DNA of 64,000 nucleotides. Origin: a virus. This document shows positions 53,395-61,962 of this stretch, piece by piece (position 1 is the first letter of the stretch; each line of letters starts with the position of its first letter). The stretch spans positions 124,001 to 188,000 of IMG/VR virus record IMGVR_UViG_3300050821_001527. One strand, given 5' to 3'. The notes under the pieces were generated by a model. The model made no database searches and had not been told where the DNA came from. It worked only from the letters and a program-made list of their open reading frames with translations. A program made the translations under genes and the position numbers.

Positions 53395-53784
53395 ATGAAA
53401 ATAAGAAACGAGAAAGTAATTGACGTGTCCGATTGGGACGGCTTGGTTGAGAAAACGTATGGCAGGCCATACAGCTTCCAACAGCAAGACGGGTGCCAGA
53501 GCAGGGGTAGTTTCCGCTTTAGCGTCCCGAGCGACGAAGCCTGCGACTTTGAAAGCGAAACCGTGCCGGAAATCGTCAACCATGAAACGATGGGCGTGAG
53601 CTTTGCCGCATGGCTCAAACGCGACCCCAAGGCGAAATTGGCCGGGGAGAAAGATTGTCCCGATTACTGTATCGAATTGTGGTGGCACCGCAATTTCTAT
53701 CCTGAATTTCAAACGGTGGCGAATGACCTTCACGCCAAGGGACTTCTGGAAGCCGGGGACTACACCATCAACATTGACTGGTAA
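53395..53784 (+). CDS. Hypothetical protein (129 aa)
   Basis: VIDVSDWDGLVEKTYGRPYSFQQQDGC...: resembles a conserved short phage protein with this start. Alpha/beta. Unknown. Confidence 0.73.
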   Translation: MKIRNEKVIDVSDWDGLVEKTYGRPYSFQQQDGCQSRGSFRFSVPSDEACDFESETVPEIVNHETMGVSFAAWLKRDPKAKLAGEKDCPDYCIELWWHRNFYPEFQTVANDLHAKGLLEAGDYTINIDW

Positions 53785-53790
53785 ATAAAA

Positions 53791-53802
53791 TTCAATAAAT
53801 AT
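53791..53802 (+). promoter_or_regulatory. TTCAATAAAT element at gene start
   Basis: TTCAATAAATAT then ATG at 53803. Confidence 0.58.
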
Positions 53803-53991
53803 ATGCTAGGCTACATCATACTCATTCTCCTGTTGGCCGTGTTTGTGGCGGCGTTCATCGTCGTCCGCAACCAGCGCGACAAAATCTACGATTCGATGGT
53901 CGAATATCGTCGCATGTATTGGGCTGAATGTGACCGTGCCGACGACTTGGAAATCAGGCTCATAGACGGGCCGAAACCCCCAAAGGATTGA
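53803..53991 (+). CDS. Single-span membrane protein (62 aa)
   Basis: Residues 3-22 hydrophobic (GYIILILLLAVFVAAFIVV), then a charged helix. Spanin-like or anchor protein by shape only. Confidence 0.7.
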   Translation: MLGYIILILLLAVFVAAFIVVRNQRDKIYDSMVEYRRMYWAECDRADDLEIRLIDGPKPPKD

Positions 53992-53992
53992 C

Positions 53993-54193
53993 GTGGAAAG
54001 ACTTACGCTTAACCAGCAAGAGGATTGGCAGACATGGAAGCAGTCTATGGGGCGTTATTCGGGCATTGACTTCGACAAGGAGCCTACCCATTATCCGTGT
54101 ATCTTGTTGTGGTTCAACTATGATATTCGAGGCTCCAAACATGATGGGGGTGGCCACGATTTTGTTTACAGGGAAGATTTGGAAAAGCTTTGA
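53993..54193 (+). CDS. Hypothetical protein (66 aa)
   Basis: GTG start one base after the previous stop. Acidic, aromatic (ILLWFNYDIRGSKHDGGGHDFVY). Unknown. Confidence 0.65.
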   Translation: MERLTLNQQEDWQTWKQSMGRYSGIDFDKEPTHYPCILLWFNYDIRGSKHDGGGHDFVYREDLEKL

Positions 54194-54200
54194 TTTTCCC

Positions 54201-54229
54201 TTGACAGTTCAAGAATTATCTGTCAGAGT
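54201..54229 (+). promoter_or_regulatory. Promoter of the rIIA-like gene, long leader
   Basis: TTGACA, 17 bases, CAGAGT. Start about 54236, leaving about 35 A-rich bases before ATG, like the rIIB-like gene and unlike most others. Confidence 0.72.
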
Positions 54230-54270
54230 AATAGAGTAGTCGCAGTAAAAACCTAAACTTAAAACCTAAA

Positions 54271-56337
54271 ATGATTCAACTCGACAAACCCAACACGGTA
54301 ATTTCCAGCGGCATCGAAAACGCTGTCTCCTTCGGCATCAAGCAGGAAGGACTGGCCCACATCTTCTCCGTTCTCCGCAATCAACTGTATTCTGACAAGA
54401 CCCTCGCCGTAATCCGCGAGTATTGCACGAATGCCGTTGACGCCCATGTCGAAGCCGGGAAAGCCCTACTGCCCATCAAGGTCACGCTGCCCTCCCGCTT
54501 CAATCTGGTGTTCAAGGTGCGCGATTTCGGCTTGGGCCTGACCGAGCAGGACATTCAGGACATTTACGCCTTCTACGGCGAATCCACGAAGCGCAAGAGC
54601 AACGCCATGATTGGGCAGTTGGGCTTGGGCAGCAAGTCGGCTTTCGCCTACGGTGACAATTTCGTCATCACTTCCTACACCAACGGAACCAAGACCACCT
54701 ACAACGCCTTCATTGACGTGACGCAGATTGGTCAAATCGCCAAGTTGGGCAGCGAACCCACCGACGAGCCGAATGGTGTTGAGATTTCCATTGGCGTCCG
54801 CGAGGATGACGTGGAAGATTTCCACAGCAAGGCCGAGAACCTTTTCAAGTATTTCAAGGTCAAGCCGGAAATTGACGGCGCGGATTTCAAGTTTGAAGCC
54901 CGTGTTCCCATCATGGAAGGCAAGGGCTGGCGCGTGTTCAGCGGCACTTCCGTTGCCGTCATGGGCAACATCGGCTACCCGCTCGAAAACCACACGAAGG
55001 ACAACCAGATTGCCGAAGCTTTGACGGCGGGCATTGAAGTTGATTTCAACATCGGCGACTTGGAAATTTCCGCCTCCCGCGAAAAGCTGCAATACACTGA
55101 CCGCACCAAGGCTGCGGTGGAAGCCAAGCTGCGTGAAGTCATCAAGGAAGCGGGCGAGCAGTTGAACAAGCGTTTCGCCGCCTGCGCGACGTTGTTTGAC
55201 GCGATGAAGCTGTATGGACAGGTCATGGACTACGGTTCTAGTCTGTATCCCCTGCGCGGCCTGTTGAAGAAGAATCTGATGTTCAACGGCACTTCGATTT
55301 CGAGTAGCCGCCTACACTTCCAAACGCCGAATGACGGTAGTTGGAACGTGCGTGAATACAGCCTGACCTACCGCTCGAAGCGCGTCCGCTCGAATCAGGT
55401 CAACGTGATTGACTGTGACGAAAAGACGGTTGTGGTTCTGAACGACTTGGGCCTGCGCGGTGGGATTCCGAATCGCGTCCATGCCAATGTCATGGCGGGC
55501 AAGCGTGTCTATGTCGCCTACTATGCGAACAAGGACAGCGCGAAGTTCTTGAAGGAAACCGGACTGGTGGATGCGAACTGCATCCTCCTTAGCTCGCTGC
55601 CGAAAGTCAGCTTGGCGACTGCCGGTAATTCCGGTGGCGGGGCGAAGAACAGCAAGCACGGTCTTAGCGTGTTCTCCTTCGATTACGCCGCTTCCAAGAA
55701 CATGACCCGCTATTCCAGCCGCAATTCCGACTACTGGAAGCCCGAAACGGTGGACGTGGCGAATGATGCCGGTGTCTATGTCATCATTGACCAGTTCAAC
55801 TTCCAGACCCGCAACAGTGGTTGGGATAGCCCGAGCGACATGCGCCGTCTGATTGAACGCTTGGAAAAGTTGGGCATCACGGTGCCGACCATCTACGGGT
55901 TCAAGGCCAAGCAGTTTGAGAAGGCCCGCAAGAACGCCAAGATGGTTAGCCTGTGGAACTGGCTCGACACCACGCTGGCCGCGTATTTCACCACGAATGA
56001 CATTTCGCAGAAGCTCGCCAATCGCATCGAGTTCAACAACAACAGGGGTTCTGAAAGTTGGATTCGCACCTTGATGGCCCACGCCAGCGAGTTGACTCCC
56101 AAGACGAGTGCTGCCGGGACTGCGGAGTTCCTGCGCCATCTGGAATGCTCTGGCGAAGCTGCGAAGCTGGACGCTTGCGCCGAGTTTTCGGGTTACGTGA
56201 CGCTGGTGAAGCCCGAGTTCACCATGTCCGAAATTGCGAAGGACTTCAACGCGAAGTATCCCTTGCTCAAGTTCGTCAACTTCGGCCAGCCGAATAGCTG
56301 GATTGCGACACTCGCATACATCAACTTGGTTGGGTAA
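54271..56337 (+). CDS. rIIA-like GHKL ATPase
   Basis: 688 residues. LAVIREYCTNAVDAHVEAG (N-box), VRDFGLGLTEQDIQDIYAFYGESTKR (G1) and MIGQLGLGSKSAFAYGDNFVI (G2) form a GHKL ATP-binding site in residues 45-130. Length and domain order match T4 rIIA-type proteins. With rIIB it protects T4 against prophage exclusion and controls lysis; assumed similar here. The terminator at 56363 ends the unit. Confidence 0.85.
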   Translation: MIQLDKPNTVISSGIENAVSFGIKQEGLAHIFSVLRNQLYSDKTLAVIREYCTNAVDAHVEAGKALLPIKVTLPSRFNLVFKVRDFGLGLTEQDIQDIYAFYGESTKRKSNAMIGQLGLGSKSAFAYGDNFVITSYTNGTKTTYNAFIDVTQIGQIAKLGSEPTDEPNGVEISIGVREDDVEDFHSKAENLFKYFKVKPEIDGADFKFEARVPIMEGKGWRVFSGTSVAVMGNIGYPLENHTKDNQIAEALTAGIEVDFNIGDLEISASREKLQYTDRTKAAVEAKLREVIKEAGEQLNKRFAACATLFDAMKLYGQVMDYGSSLYPLRGLLKKNLMFNGTSISSSRLHFQTPNDGSWNVREYSLTYRSKRVRSNQVNVIDCDEKTVVVLNDLGLRGGIPNRVHANVMAGKRVYVAYYANKDSAKFLKETGLVDANCILLSSLPKVSLATAGNSGGGAKNSKHGLSVFSFDYAASKNMTRYSSRNSDYWKPETVDVANDAGVYVIIDQFNFQTRNSGWDSPSDMRRLIERLEKLGITVPTIYGFKAKQFEKARKNAKMVSLWNWLDTTLAAYFTTNDISQKLANRIEFNNNRGSESWIRTLMAHASELTPKTSAAGTAEFLRHLECSGEAAKLDACAEFSGYVTLVKPEFTMSEIAKDFNAKYPLLKFVNFGQPNSWIATLAYINLVG

Positions 56338-56362
56338 GTTTTAGGTCTTACTCGATTACTCA

Positions 56363-56396
56363 GGGCGGCGGGGAGAGTTCCTCGCCGCCCTTATTT
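56363..56396 (+). terminator. Rho-independent terminator
   Basis: GGGCGGCG pairs with CGCCGCCC around GGGAGAGTTCCT, followed by TTATTT. Immediately after comes AATTCAATTTA before the next ATG. Confidence 0.88.
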
Positions 56397-56407
56397 AATT
56401 CAATTTA

Positions 56408-56797
56408 ATGCAACGCACACTCAAAGATGCAAGTTGGGATAAGCCTTATGCCGTCATCGGCATCATAGACGCTTACGGGGCCATCCACCATCGCCCTGTG
56501 ACCCTCAACAATGATGCGAAGTCCCATGACCATTACTGGCCGGGGCAGACCCATAAGCGTTGGCGTTTGACGATTTCCGAATGGCAGTTGGAGAACAGCG
56601 TCCTGTCCCGCGAAAACAAACTGACCCCGGAGGAAGCGGAGGACGTGTATGCCGTGTGTCGTAAAGCCTATACCCCGCCTCGCTGGTTGGTCAAGGGCGA
56701 GGAATGGGAGGCGTTAGGTCGTCCGCGCTCTGGCAAGGCTTACGACGCCCACTGTGCCAAGTGGGACGCTATTATGGCCAAACCGCAATGGCCATGA
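56408..56797 (+). CDS. Hypothetical protein (129 aa)
   Basis: His/Trp-rich (HHRPVTLNNDAKSHDHYWPGQTHKRWR). AATTCAATTTA element at the start. Unknown. Confidence 0.72.
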   Translation: MQRTLKDASWDKPYAVIGIIDAYGAIHHRPVTLNNDAKSHDHYWPGQTHKRWRLTISEWQLENSVLSRENKLTPEEAEDVYAVCRKAYTPPRWLVKGEEWEALGRPRSGKAYDAHCAKWDAIMAKPQWP

Positions 56798-56943
56798 GAT
56801 ACGAACGCCGCTCCTATCATACGTGGTATGTCTGGACGCCCAAGGGCAGGCTCTATTGTGTCTCCACCCTCAACCGCAAGCGCATGATGAAACAGCTTAA
56901 ACGCTCTAGGAAAAACCTGCGAAAATTGGGCCATTGGGCTTGA
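56794..56943 (+). CDS. Very basic small protein (49 aa)
   Basis: MRYERRSYHTWYVWTPKGR, then KRMMKQLKRSRKNLRK. ATGA overlap. Likely nucleic-acid binding. The next promoter begins at its stop. Confidence 0.6.
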   Translation: MRYERRSYHTWYVWTPKGRLYCVSTLNRKRMMKQLKRSRKNLRKLGHWA

Positions 56944-56967
56944 CAGGCGGGAAAAGACTGGTAGATT
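56940..56967 (+). promoter_or_regulatory. Sigma70-like promoter, leaderless
   Basis: TTGACA, 16 bases, TAGATT, 6 bases to the ATG at 56974. Confidence 0.82.
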
Positions 56968-56973
56968 CATTAT

Positions 56974-57747
56974 ATGGCCCGAAGCAAAAAGACTAATCCG
57001 AGTCCCAAGAAGGTTGTTGATTTGTCCAAGGTGGACATTAGCAACGATTTCCGCGATTTTCCTCAACTCTACTCGACCCCCGAGGACATTCAGAAGTATA
57101 TCGGCGAGCGCAAGTTGGACGTGCCCGTCCTGAGCCATATCTTGAAGCTGCGCGAAACCGGGAAACTCGATGCAACCCCCACGGAATTAGAGTTTTACTT
57201 CGCGGAACTGTTCGATTACATCTACGACGTTTACCGTGTCCCGGTGCCGGAAACTTATCGCCGCATGGACGACTGGTTGCAGCATATCGAACTGGAACTG
57301 GTCTATGGTGGCTTTGCCCATGTTCGTGCCCATGCGTATGAATTTGCCCTTAACCGCTACCGCACCCACAAAGAGTCCGAGGCCATATTCAAGGACATTG
57401 GTGTTGAGCGCGACCCGCTGCCCCAAATCAACTGTGTCACCAAATTGGAGATAGAACACCATCCCCAATTCTACATCAGCACGAACCCGAAGCTGATTGA
57501 GTCGTTTTGGATTCACTCGTCCCGCCACTCAGGGCAACCCGAACGTGTTGGCGATGAAGCCTATATGCGAGTCCATGTTTACCCGGACAGGGTTTACATC
57601 ATGGGCTGCGACGACTGCTCCTACACCTTGCGAACCAAGAACGCTGACGAGGCTAAGGCTTTCGCGGAGTATCTGAAAACCGCCGCCCCGGTCTGGTGCT
57701 TTGGGAATTTTAAGCAGATTCACAAAGACCTTGAATTTACGAATTGA
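56974..57747 (+). CDS. Hypothetical protein (257 aa)
   Basis: Basic start, central helical region with paired Tyr/His, C-terminal alpha/beta part (YMRVHVYPDRVYIMGCDDCSYTLRT). No family recognised. Confidence 0.74.
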   Translation: MARSKKTNPSPKKVVDLSKVDISNDFRDFPQLYSTPEDIQKYIGERKLDVPVLSHILKLRETGKLDATPTELEFYFAELFDYIYDVYRVPVPETYRRMDDWLQHIELELVYGGFAHVRAHAYEFALNRYRTHKESEAIFKDIGVERDPLPQINCVTKLEIEHHPQFYISTNPKLIESFWIHSSRHSGQPERVGDEAYMRVHVYPDRVYIMGCDDCSYTLRTKNADEAKAFAEYLKTAAPVWCFGNFKQIHKDLEFTN

Positions 57748-57771
57748 CAAGGGTAGAAAACCTGCTAGGAT
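57744..57771 (+). promoter_or_regulatory. Sigma70-like promoter, leaderless
   Basis: TTGACA, 16 bases, TAGGAT, 6 bases to the ATG at 57778. Confidence 0.83.
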
Positions 57772-57777
57772 TAGATT

Positions 57778-57984
57778 ATGGACTGGCAACCGACAATGCG
57801 ACATGCTGAAATTAACGGAGTCAAGCTTACCGAAGGACAGGCTATGACAATCCATGCCGCTTTAGTGGGTTTCTCGCAGGATTTGAGGGCCAACGGTCTT
57901 GGCGAGGACGAGCATGGAAAAACGATGACCCGTCTCTATCTCAAAAACATCCAGAGCCTTTTTGACCTTTACCTGAACAAGTAA
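57778..57984 (+). CDS. Small helical protein (68 aa)
   Basis: MRHAEINGVKLTEGQAMTIHAALVGFSQDL: resembles phage proteins with this EGQAMTI pattern. Unknown. Confidence 0.72.
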   Translation: MDWQPTMRHAEINGVKLTEGQAMTIHAALVGFSQDLRANGLGEDEHGKTMTRLYLKNIQSLFDLYLNK

Positions 57985-57987
57985 ACT

Positions 57988-58164
57988 ATGGGTTACGAAT
58001 ACATCCAAACCACGGAAGTCAAAGGCGTTACAGCCGAGAAAGTCGCCGACGAAATCTCGAAGCTGATGCAGCTACGCTGTGTCAACAAAATCGTCGTAAA
58101 GCACGTCGGCGGTTGGATTTACGACATTTCCTGCGAGAACGAGGAACATGGAGTCACTTACTAA
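57988..58164 (+). CDS. Small hypothetical protein (58 aa)
   Basis: Alpha/beta; KIVVKHVGGWIYDISC at the end. Three bases after the gene before. Unknown. Confidence 0.66.
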   Translation: MGYEYIQTTEVKGVTAEKVADEISKLMQLRCVNKIVVKHVGGWIYDISCENEEHGVTY

Positions 58165-58165
58165 C

Positions 58166-58375
58166 ATGCCTAAAGTAACCAAAGAACTGATTCGCAAATT
58201 TGAAATCGGCGACCCGTTGACCGATAACGAATGCCGCGCCCTGTATGACTTTTTCGCGGAGCTACAGGATAGCCTGTCACTGATGGGTGCGGAATACCAT
58301 ATCGCTTGGGTGCCAATCATGCACAAACGAAACGCGGTGGAGGGTTATCTTCGCGCCCGCAACAAGAATGTATGA
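58166..58375 (+). CDS. Small hypothetical protein (69 aa)
   Basis: Start chosen at MPKVTKELIRK (TAACATG); an ATG six codons earlier would overlap the previous gene. Helical. Unknown. Confidence 0.68.
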   Translation: MPKVTKELIRKFEIGDPLTDNECRALYDFFAELQDSLSLMGAEYHIAWVPIMHKRNAVEGYLRARNKNV

Positions 58376-58635
58376 ACTGGTGGAAGCAACGCCGCAATGG
58401 TCAACCGACCAAATCCAAGTCCAAAAAAGGCTCGTTCTTTAACAGCGCGAACGTTACTTGGGTTTGCCTCAAGCACGGTAAGACTTCCCGCTCCCGTTTT
58501 GGCGCGTCCTGCCCGGTCTGCCGCGAACCTATGAAGTCTATGGGCTATCGTTGGCGTGTGGGACGCAATGGGCAGCTAACCAAGCAAGAAAACTTTACAA
58601 AGTCCAAGCTAGACCGCAGAGCATCAAGAATATGA
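58372..58635 (+). CDS. Basic zinc-binding protein (87 aa)
   Basis: Arg/Lys-rich with CLKHG...CPVCREP, and two similar segments NWWKQRRNGQPTKSK and YRWRVGRNGQLTKQE that look like an internal duplication. Probably binds nucleic acid. Confidence 0.68.
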   Translation: MNWWKQRRNGQPTKSKSKKGSFFNSANVTWVCLKHGKTSRSRFGASCPVCREPMKSMGYRWRVGRNGQLTKQENFTKSKLDRRASRI

Positions 58636-58862
58636 GAACATCACAACTCGAACCGGCTCTCAAAGAGTCATTCACTGAAATCGAATCGGCCACCAGCCGT
58701 AAACGCGGCAAAAAGCTTTACATGACTGTCAAGCTTAAAAAGTGGAGTCTGGACAACCATCGCCTCATGTTGAAGATTCAGGAGGCGTTGAAAAGCTACT
58801 TCCCGCGCATTTCCATGACCAGTTTCGGCGGGGAGAATGCCACGTTCCGACTTAACCCTTGA
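58632..58862 (+). CDS. Hypothetical protein (76 aa)
   Basis: Basic, helical, ends TSFGGENATFRLNP. ATGA overlap. The next promoter is in its last bases. Confidence 0.7.
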   Translation: MRTSQLEPALKESFTEIESATSRKRGKKLYMTVKLKKWSLDNHRLMLKIQEALKSYFPRISMTSFGGENATFRLNP

Positions 58863-58886
58863 CACGCCCGAAAATCCTGATAGATT
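58859..58886 (+). promoter_or_regulatory. Sigma70-like promoter, leaderless
   Basis: TTGACA, 16 bases, TAGATT, 6 bases to the ATG at 58893. Confidence 0.83.
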
Positions 58887-58892
58887 AAGTAT

Positions 58893-59105
58893 ATGAAAGA
58901 CCTACTCGAAGCGTTGCAAATCATGGCGAAGTATATGGACGACGAGTATGCTCCCACCTGTTGCGAGCATGACGTGCTGTATGTCCCCACGGTTGACTAC
59001 GACAAGGTATCCGCTGCCGACAAAAAGCGTCTGGATGAATTGGGATTCATTGAAAACACGGACGGCGGGCAGGGGTTCATGTCTTATCGTTTCGGAAGTT
59101 GCTGA
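58893..59105 (+). CDS. Hypothetical protein (70 aa)
   Basis: KYMDDEYAPTCCEHDVLYVPTVDYDKVSAADKKRLDELGF: a conserved short phage pattern with CCEHD; possible metal site. Unknown role. Confidence 0.72.
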   Translation: MKDLLEALQIMAKYMDDEYAPTCCEHDVLYVPTVDYDKVSAADKKRLDELGFIENTDGGQGFMSYRFGSC

Positions 59106-59108
59106 TTT

Positions 59109-59435
59109 ATGACTACGTTATCCAAAGCCCGCGCAGACCAAATCGCCGACGAGTGGAGTGGAGCTTATCGCGCTGATTACAATGGCCGCGAAGTTTCCGT
59201 CCAGATTATCCGCGCATTGTTCGAGGAAGGAATTAACAAGGCCGACGCGAGGGAAATCTATTTCTCGAAACACCTTCGCTGGTTCTTCGACGGACAGGGC
59301 GACAATGTGCCGGTGAAGGTCGCGGCGGAACGCTTCAAGGCGTATCTTAAACGCAACGCCAACTCCGTAAAAAGCATGTTCAAGAGCGAACTGCAACGCC
59401 CCTTGTCCGTTCAAGGACTGGGATGGAACGAGTGA
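59109..59435 (+). CDS. Hypothetical protein (108 aa)
   Basis: Helical with basic C-terminal half (FKAYLKRNANSVKSMFKSE). Unknown. Confidence 0.72.
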   Translation: MTTLSKARADQIADEWSGAYRADYNGREVSVQIIRALFEEGINKADAREIYFSKHLRWFFDGQGDNVPVKVAAERFKAYLKRNANSVKSMFKSELQRPLSVQGLGWNE

Positions 59436-59438
59436 TTT

Positions 59439-59630
59439 ATGAAATTCCGAGAGCTAAAGGTAGGCGACACGTTCCGATTCAGGTCGGAACATAGCCCGGA
59501 AGAAATCCGCAAGAAAGTCGCCTATCGAAAGTATGTGGACTTTCAAACTCGCACCATTTATGGTCTTGGCCCCGGCGACCCGAATTACGTGAAAAAAGCA
59601 AGGGGCGAATCGCCAGTAGTAAAAGTATGA
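59439..59630 (+). CDS. Small beta-rich protein (63 aa)
   Basis: MKFRELKVGDTFRF: start typical of small phage barrel proteins. Unknown. Confidence 0.7.
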   Translation: MKFRELKVGDTFRFRSEHSPEEIRKKVAYRKYVDFQTRTIYGLGPGDPNYVKKARGESPVVKV

Positions 59631-59833
59631 AGCCCGGATATACGCTGGTCTATTTTGAATGTTGGACACACCCGCAGTCGGGTAGAGTCTTTCGCCAAAA
59701 GACCACAGAGCATTCTAGGTCGCTGGCAAAGTTGCAGAAACTTATCGTTTCTCGCAGGAAGCTTTACAAACAATGGAACAACGGACGCTTCATAAGGGGC
59801 ATACGTTATTTCGAGACTTTTGAGATATGTTAG
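59627..59833 (+). CDS. Basic small protein (68 aa)
   Basis: Lys/Arg-rich helix (SLAKLQKLIVSRRKLYKQW). ATGA overlap. Unknown. Confidence 0.68.
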   Translation: MKPGYTLVYFECWTHPQSGRVFRQKTTEHSRSLAKLQKLIVSRRKLYKQWNNGRFIRGIRYFETFEIC

Positions 59834-60111
59834 ACATAGCACCAAACGAATTTTTCCTCGAAGAAATTGTCTTCCTCGAAACCGTCATCAAGCGCATGGC
59901 GGGGCGAGACGTTGATTCGTGGGCAGTCTTTACCAAGGAACCGGCGAACCAAAAAGGATACGTCTGGTGGGTGAACAGATACGAGCATGGCGGGCACATC
60001 CTATCTCCCATGTGGGTGAAGGAAACCCGCAAGAAACTCGTTGGCAGGCCATTGGCTGAGTGCATTAAGCTCGCCCTGTCTTACGAGAGGTCTTACGCGG
60101 ACGGTTGGTAA
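59827..60111 (+). CDS. Hypothetical protein (94 aa)
   Basis: Acidic start, Trp-rich middle (GYVWWVNRYEHGG). Overlaps the previous gene by 7 bases. Unknown. Confidence 0.7.
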   Translation: MLDIAPNEFFLEEIVFLETVIKRMAGRDVDSWAVFTKEPANQKGYVWWVNRYEHGGHILSPMWVKETRKKLVGRPLAECIKLALSYERSYADGW

Positions 60112-60126
60112 TTTAATTCAATTTAT
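60112..60126 (+). promoter_or_regulatory. AATTCAATTTAT element at gene start
   Basis: TTTAATTCAATTTAT then ATG at 60127; variant of the TTCAATAAAT class. Confidence 0.55.
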
Positions 60127-60504
60127 ATGGAATTTCACAAGCATTGGACTTTTCAGGAGCGAAGCGTGGATTGGGCGCACAAGTGTTTCGGCCCCGTCAT
60201 CGTGAACAACACGAAGGAGCGCGGGCATCGTTTCCTTGAGGAAGCTGTAGAACTGTTCCAGTCAATCGGACGCCCCAAAGAGGAAGCTCTGGCGTTGGTG
60301 GATTATGTCTATGGTCGCCCGGTGGGTGACAGGCAGCAGGAGATTGGCGGGGTAATGGTCACGCTGGCCGTTCTCTGCGCGGCTCTAGGCGAGGACATGC
60401 ACGAACTTGGCGACACGGAACTGGGGCGAGTCATCCAGAAGATTGATAAAATCCGCGCCAACCATCAAGCAAAAATTGCAATCAGACCACCAACAGAAAT
60501 TTAA
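60127..60504 (+). CDS. MazG-like NTP pyrophosphohydrolase
   Basis: 125 residues. RGHRFLEEAVELFQSIG (E-E-x2-E) and RQQEIGGVMVTLAVLCAALGEDMHEL (E...D) are the metal-binding helices of MazG-type all-alpha pyrophosphatases. Hydrolyses (d)NTPs to monophosphates; phage MazG proteins also influence ppGpp and nucleotide pools. Confidence 0.75.
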   Translation: MEFHKHWTFQERSVDWAHKCFGPVIVNNTKERGHRFLEEAVELFQSIGRPKEEALALVDYVYGRPVGDRQQEIGGVMVTLAVLCAALGEDMHELGDTELGRVIQKIDKIRANHQAKIAIRPPTEI

Positions 60505-60509
60505 CCATT

Positions 60510-60773
60510 ATGATTACTGACTCCATTGTGTCCAGTTGTGGTGGGTGGGACGAGGCCGGTGAATACGGCGACGTTCAACTCTATCAAGCCGTTCTTGCCA
60601 TTGATACCAAAAAGTTCAAAAAGGGGCAGACCGTCGAGACTATAAGCTTCGTATTCTCCAAGAGCCTGTGCCAAATTTGGGACAAGGCGGGCTGCGAAAG
60701 CGCAGATGGGTGTCAGCCTATGGAAGTAATTGAGGAATTTGCGCTCGTTCTCACGCCCGTCTTTAACCTGTAA
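60510..60773 (+). CDS. Hypothetical protein (87 aa)
   Basis: Acidic with three Cys; FVFSKSLCQIWDKAGCESADGC. Its stop overlaps the next start by one base. Unknown. Confidence 0.7.
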   Translation: MITDSIVSSCGGWDEAGEYGDVQLYQAVLAIDTKKFKKGQTVETISFVFSKSLCQIWDKAGCESADGCQPMEVIEEFALVLTPVFNL

Positions 60774-61105
60774 TGCGCGTAAAATTCCAAGTCCCCATTC
60801 ACGACGTTGCCGTGGTTGTAACAGTCACGGATAACATTCCCGCCGCCTACAAGAAAGAGTTCGGTATAGAGATAGGCGACAGTCGGATGGCGTGTCTAGG
60901 CTATCATGGCCGCAAGTTCGGATTGTTTTTCGAGCCTGCCGCCAAACGCAGACTGGAAATCGTCGCACATGAAATCTTTCACCTGACCCACCGCATTCTT
61001 GAGAAGAACTGCATGAATTTTGACGAGTTGCACCATGAGCAGGGTGCGTATCTCTGCGAATATCTGACCAAGCGAGTGCTGAAAATTCTGAACCAAAAGC
61101 AATGA
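60773..61105 (+). CDS. HExxH metallopeptidase-like protein
   Basis: 110 residues. IVAHEIFHLTHRILE is a zincin HExxH with a later Glu/His (DELHHEQGAYLCEYL). Similar small predicted metalloproteases occur in phages. Zinc and proteolysis are inferred. Confidence 0.72.
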   Translation: MRVKFQVPIHDVAVVVTVTDNIPAAYKKEFGIEIGDSRMACLGYHGRKFGLFFEPAAKRRLEIVAHEIFHLTHRILEKNCMNFDELHHEQGAYLCEYLTKRVLKILNQKQ

Positions 61106-61773
61106 AACCCAAACGCATCTATCTAGTCCGTCACGGCCAGTCGGAAGGCAACGTGGATAGGGCTGTTCGCGCTCTAAAGCCCGATTACGCCCTCAAGCTT
61201 ACCGAAACGGGCATTAGGCAGGCCGATGCCGTGGGCAGGGAGCTACTGCAACAGATAGGATTGCAGCCAGTCCAGTTCTATATCTCCCCGTTCTGGCGCA
61301 CACGTCAGACCTATCAGCAAATCGTGAAGTTTTTCCCGCTCTCCAATTTTTACGAAGACCCTCGCCTTCGTGAACAGGAATGGGGTCATTTCAGGGACGA
61401 GCAGCGTGACGTGCCTTTGGAAAAGGAGCGCGACAGCTATGGACACTTCTACTATCGCCTGCCTGATGGCGAGTCGTGCGCTGATGTTTACGACAGGGTA
61501 AGCGACATGATTCAAACCATGTGGCGTGACTTTGCCAAGCCGGAATATCCGAGCGAGGTTATCGTGGTCAACCACGGCATGACCATGCGTGTGTTTCTCA
61601 TGCGCTGGCTACACTGGTCGGTGGAAGAATTTGAAATCATTGCCAACCCCGGCAACTGCGAATATCACTTGTTGGAACTGGACGAGCGCACCGACAGGTA
61701 TAAACTGGTCACAAAGCCGCGCCGTTACGAGAGTTACAATCACCCTTACCAGTTTGATTGGAAAACCGCGTGA
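61102..61773 (+). CDS. Histidine phosphatase family protein
   Basis: 223 residues. RIYLVRHGQSEGN (RHG, catalytic His), LTETGIRQADAVG, SPFWRTRQT, a PDGESCADVYDRV segment and VIVVNHGMTMRVFLM (second His) define a phosphoglycerate-mutase-like phosphatase. Possible substrates are nucleotides or sugar phosphates. Possible part of the RNA/nucleotide phosphate metabolism here. Confidence 0.88.
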   Translation: MKPKRIYLVRHGQSEGNVDRAVRALKPDYALKLTETGIRQADAVGRELLQQIGLQPVQFYISPFWRTRQTYQQIVKFFPLSNFYEDPRLREQEWGHFRDEQRDVPLEKERDSYGHFYYRLPDGESCADVYDRVSDMIQTMWRDFAKPEYPSEVIVVNHGMTMRVFLMRWLHWSVEEFEIIANPGNCEYHLLELDERTDRYKLVTKPRRYESYNHPYQFDWKTA

Positions 61774-61931
61774 ACCAATATATTTCATTTTTAATCGCCA
61801 CCGGGGACTTACGCTGTGTCGAGCAAAGGTTTGGCAAGCGCAAGTATCAGTGGTTCCAAACAGTTAGCCCTTGGCTGGACAACGGAAGGGAATTGGATGC
61901 GTGGATGATTCCAATTCTTAATTGTGCTTGA
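61770..61931 (+). CDS. Small hypothetical protein (53 aa)
   Basis: GTGA overlap with the phosphatase. Basic, aromatic. Next promoter overlaps its end. Unknown. Confidence 0.6.
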   Translation: MNQYISFLIATGDLRCVEQRFGKRKYQWFQTVSPWLDNGRELDAWMIPILNCA

Positions 61932-61956
61932 CAGACCCCGAATGCTTTGGTAGGGT
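61928..61956 (+). promoter_or_regulatory. Sigma70-like promoter, leaderless
   Basis: TTGACA, 17 bases, TAGGGT, 6 bases to the ATG at 61963. Confidence 0.83.
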
Positions 61957-61962
61957 TAGAAC

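Noticed and set aside
55312-56139. Long minus-strand open frame (275 codons) inside the rIIA-like gene, and similar ones at 52720-53733 and 29239-30015
   Set aside because: All are antisense to well-supported + strand genes and reflect codon bias; no start signals.
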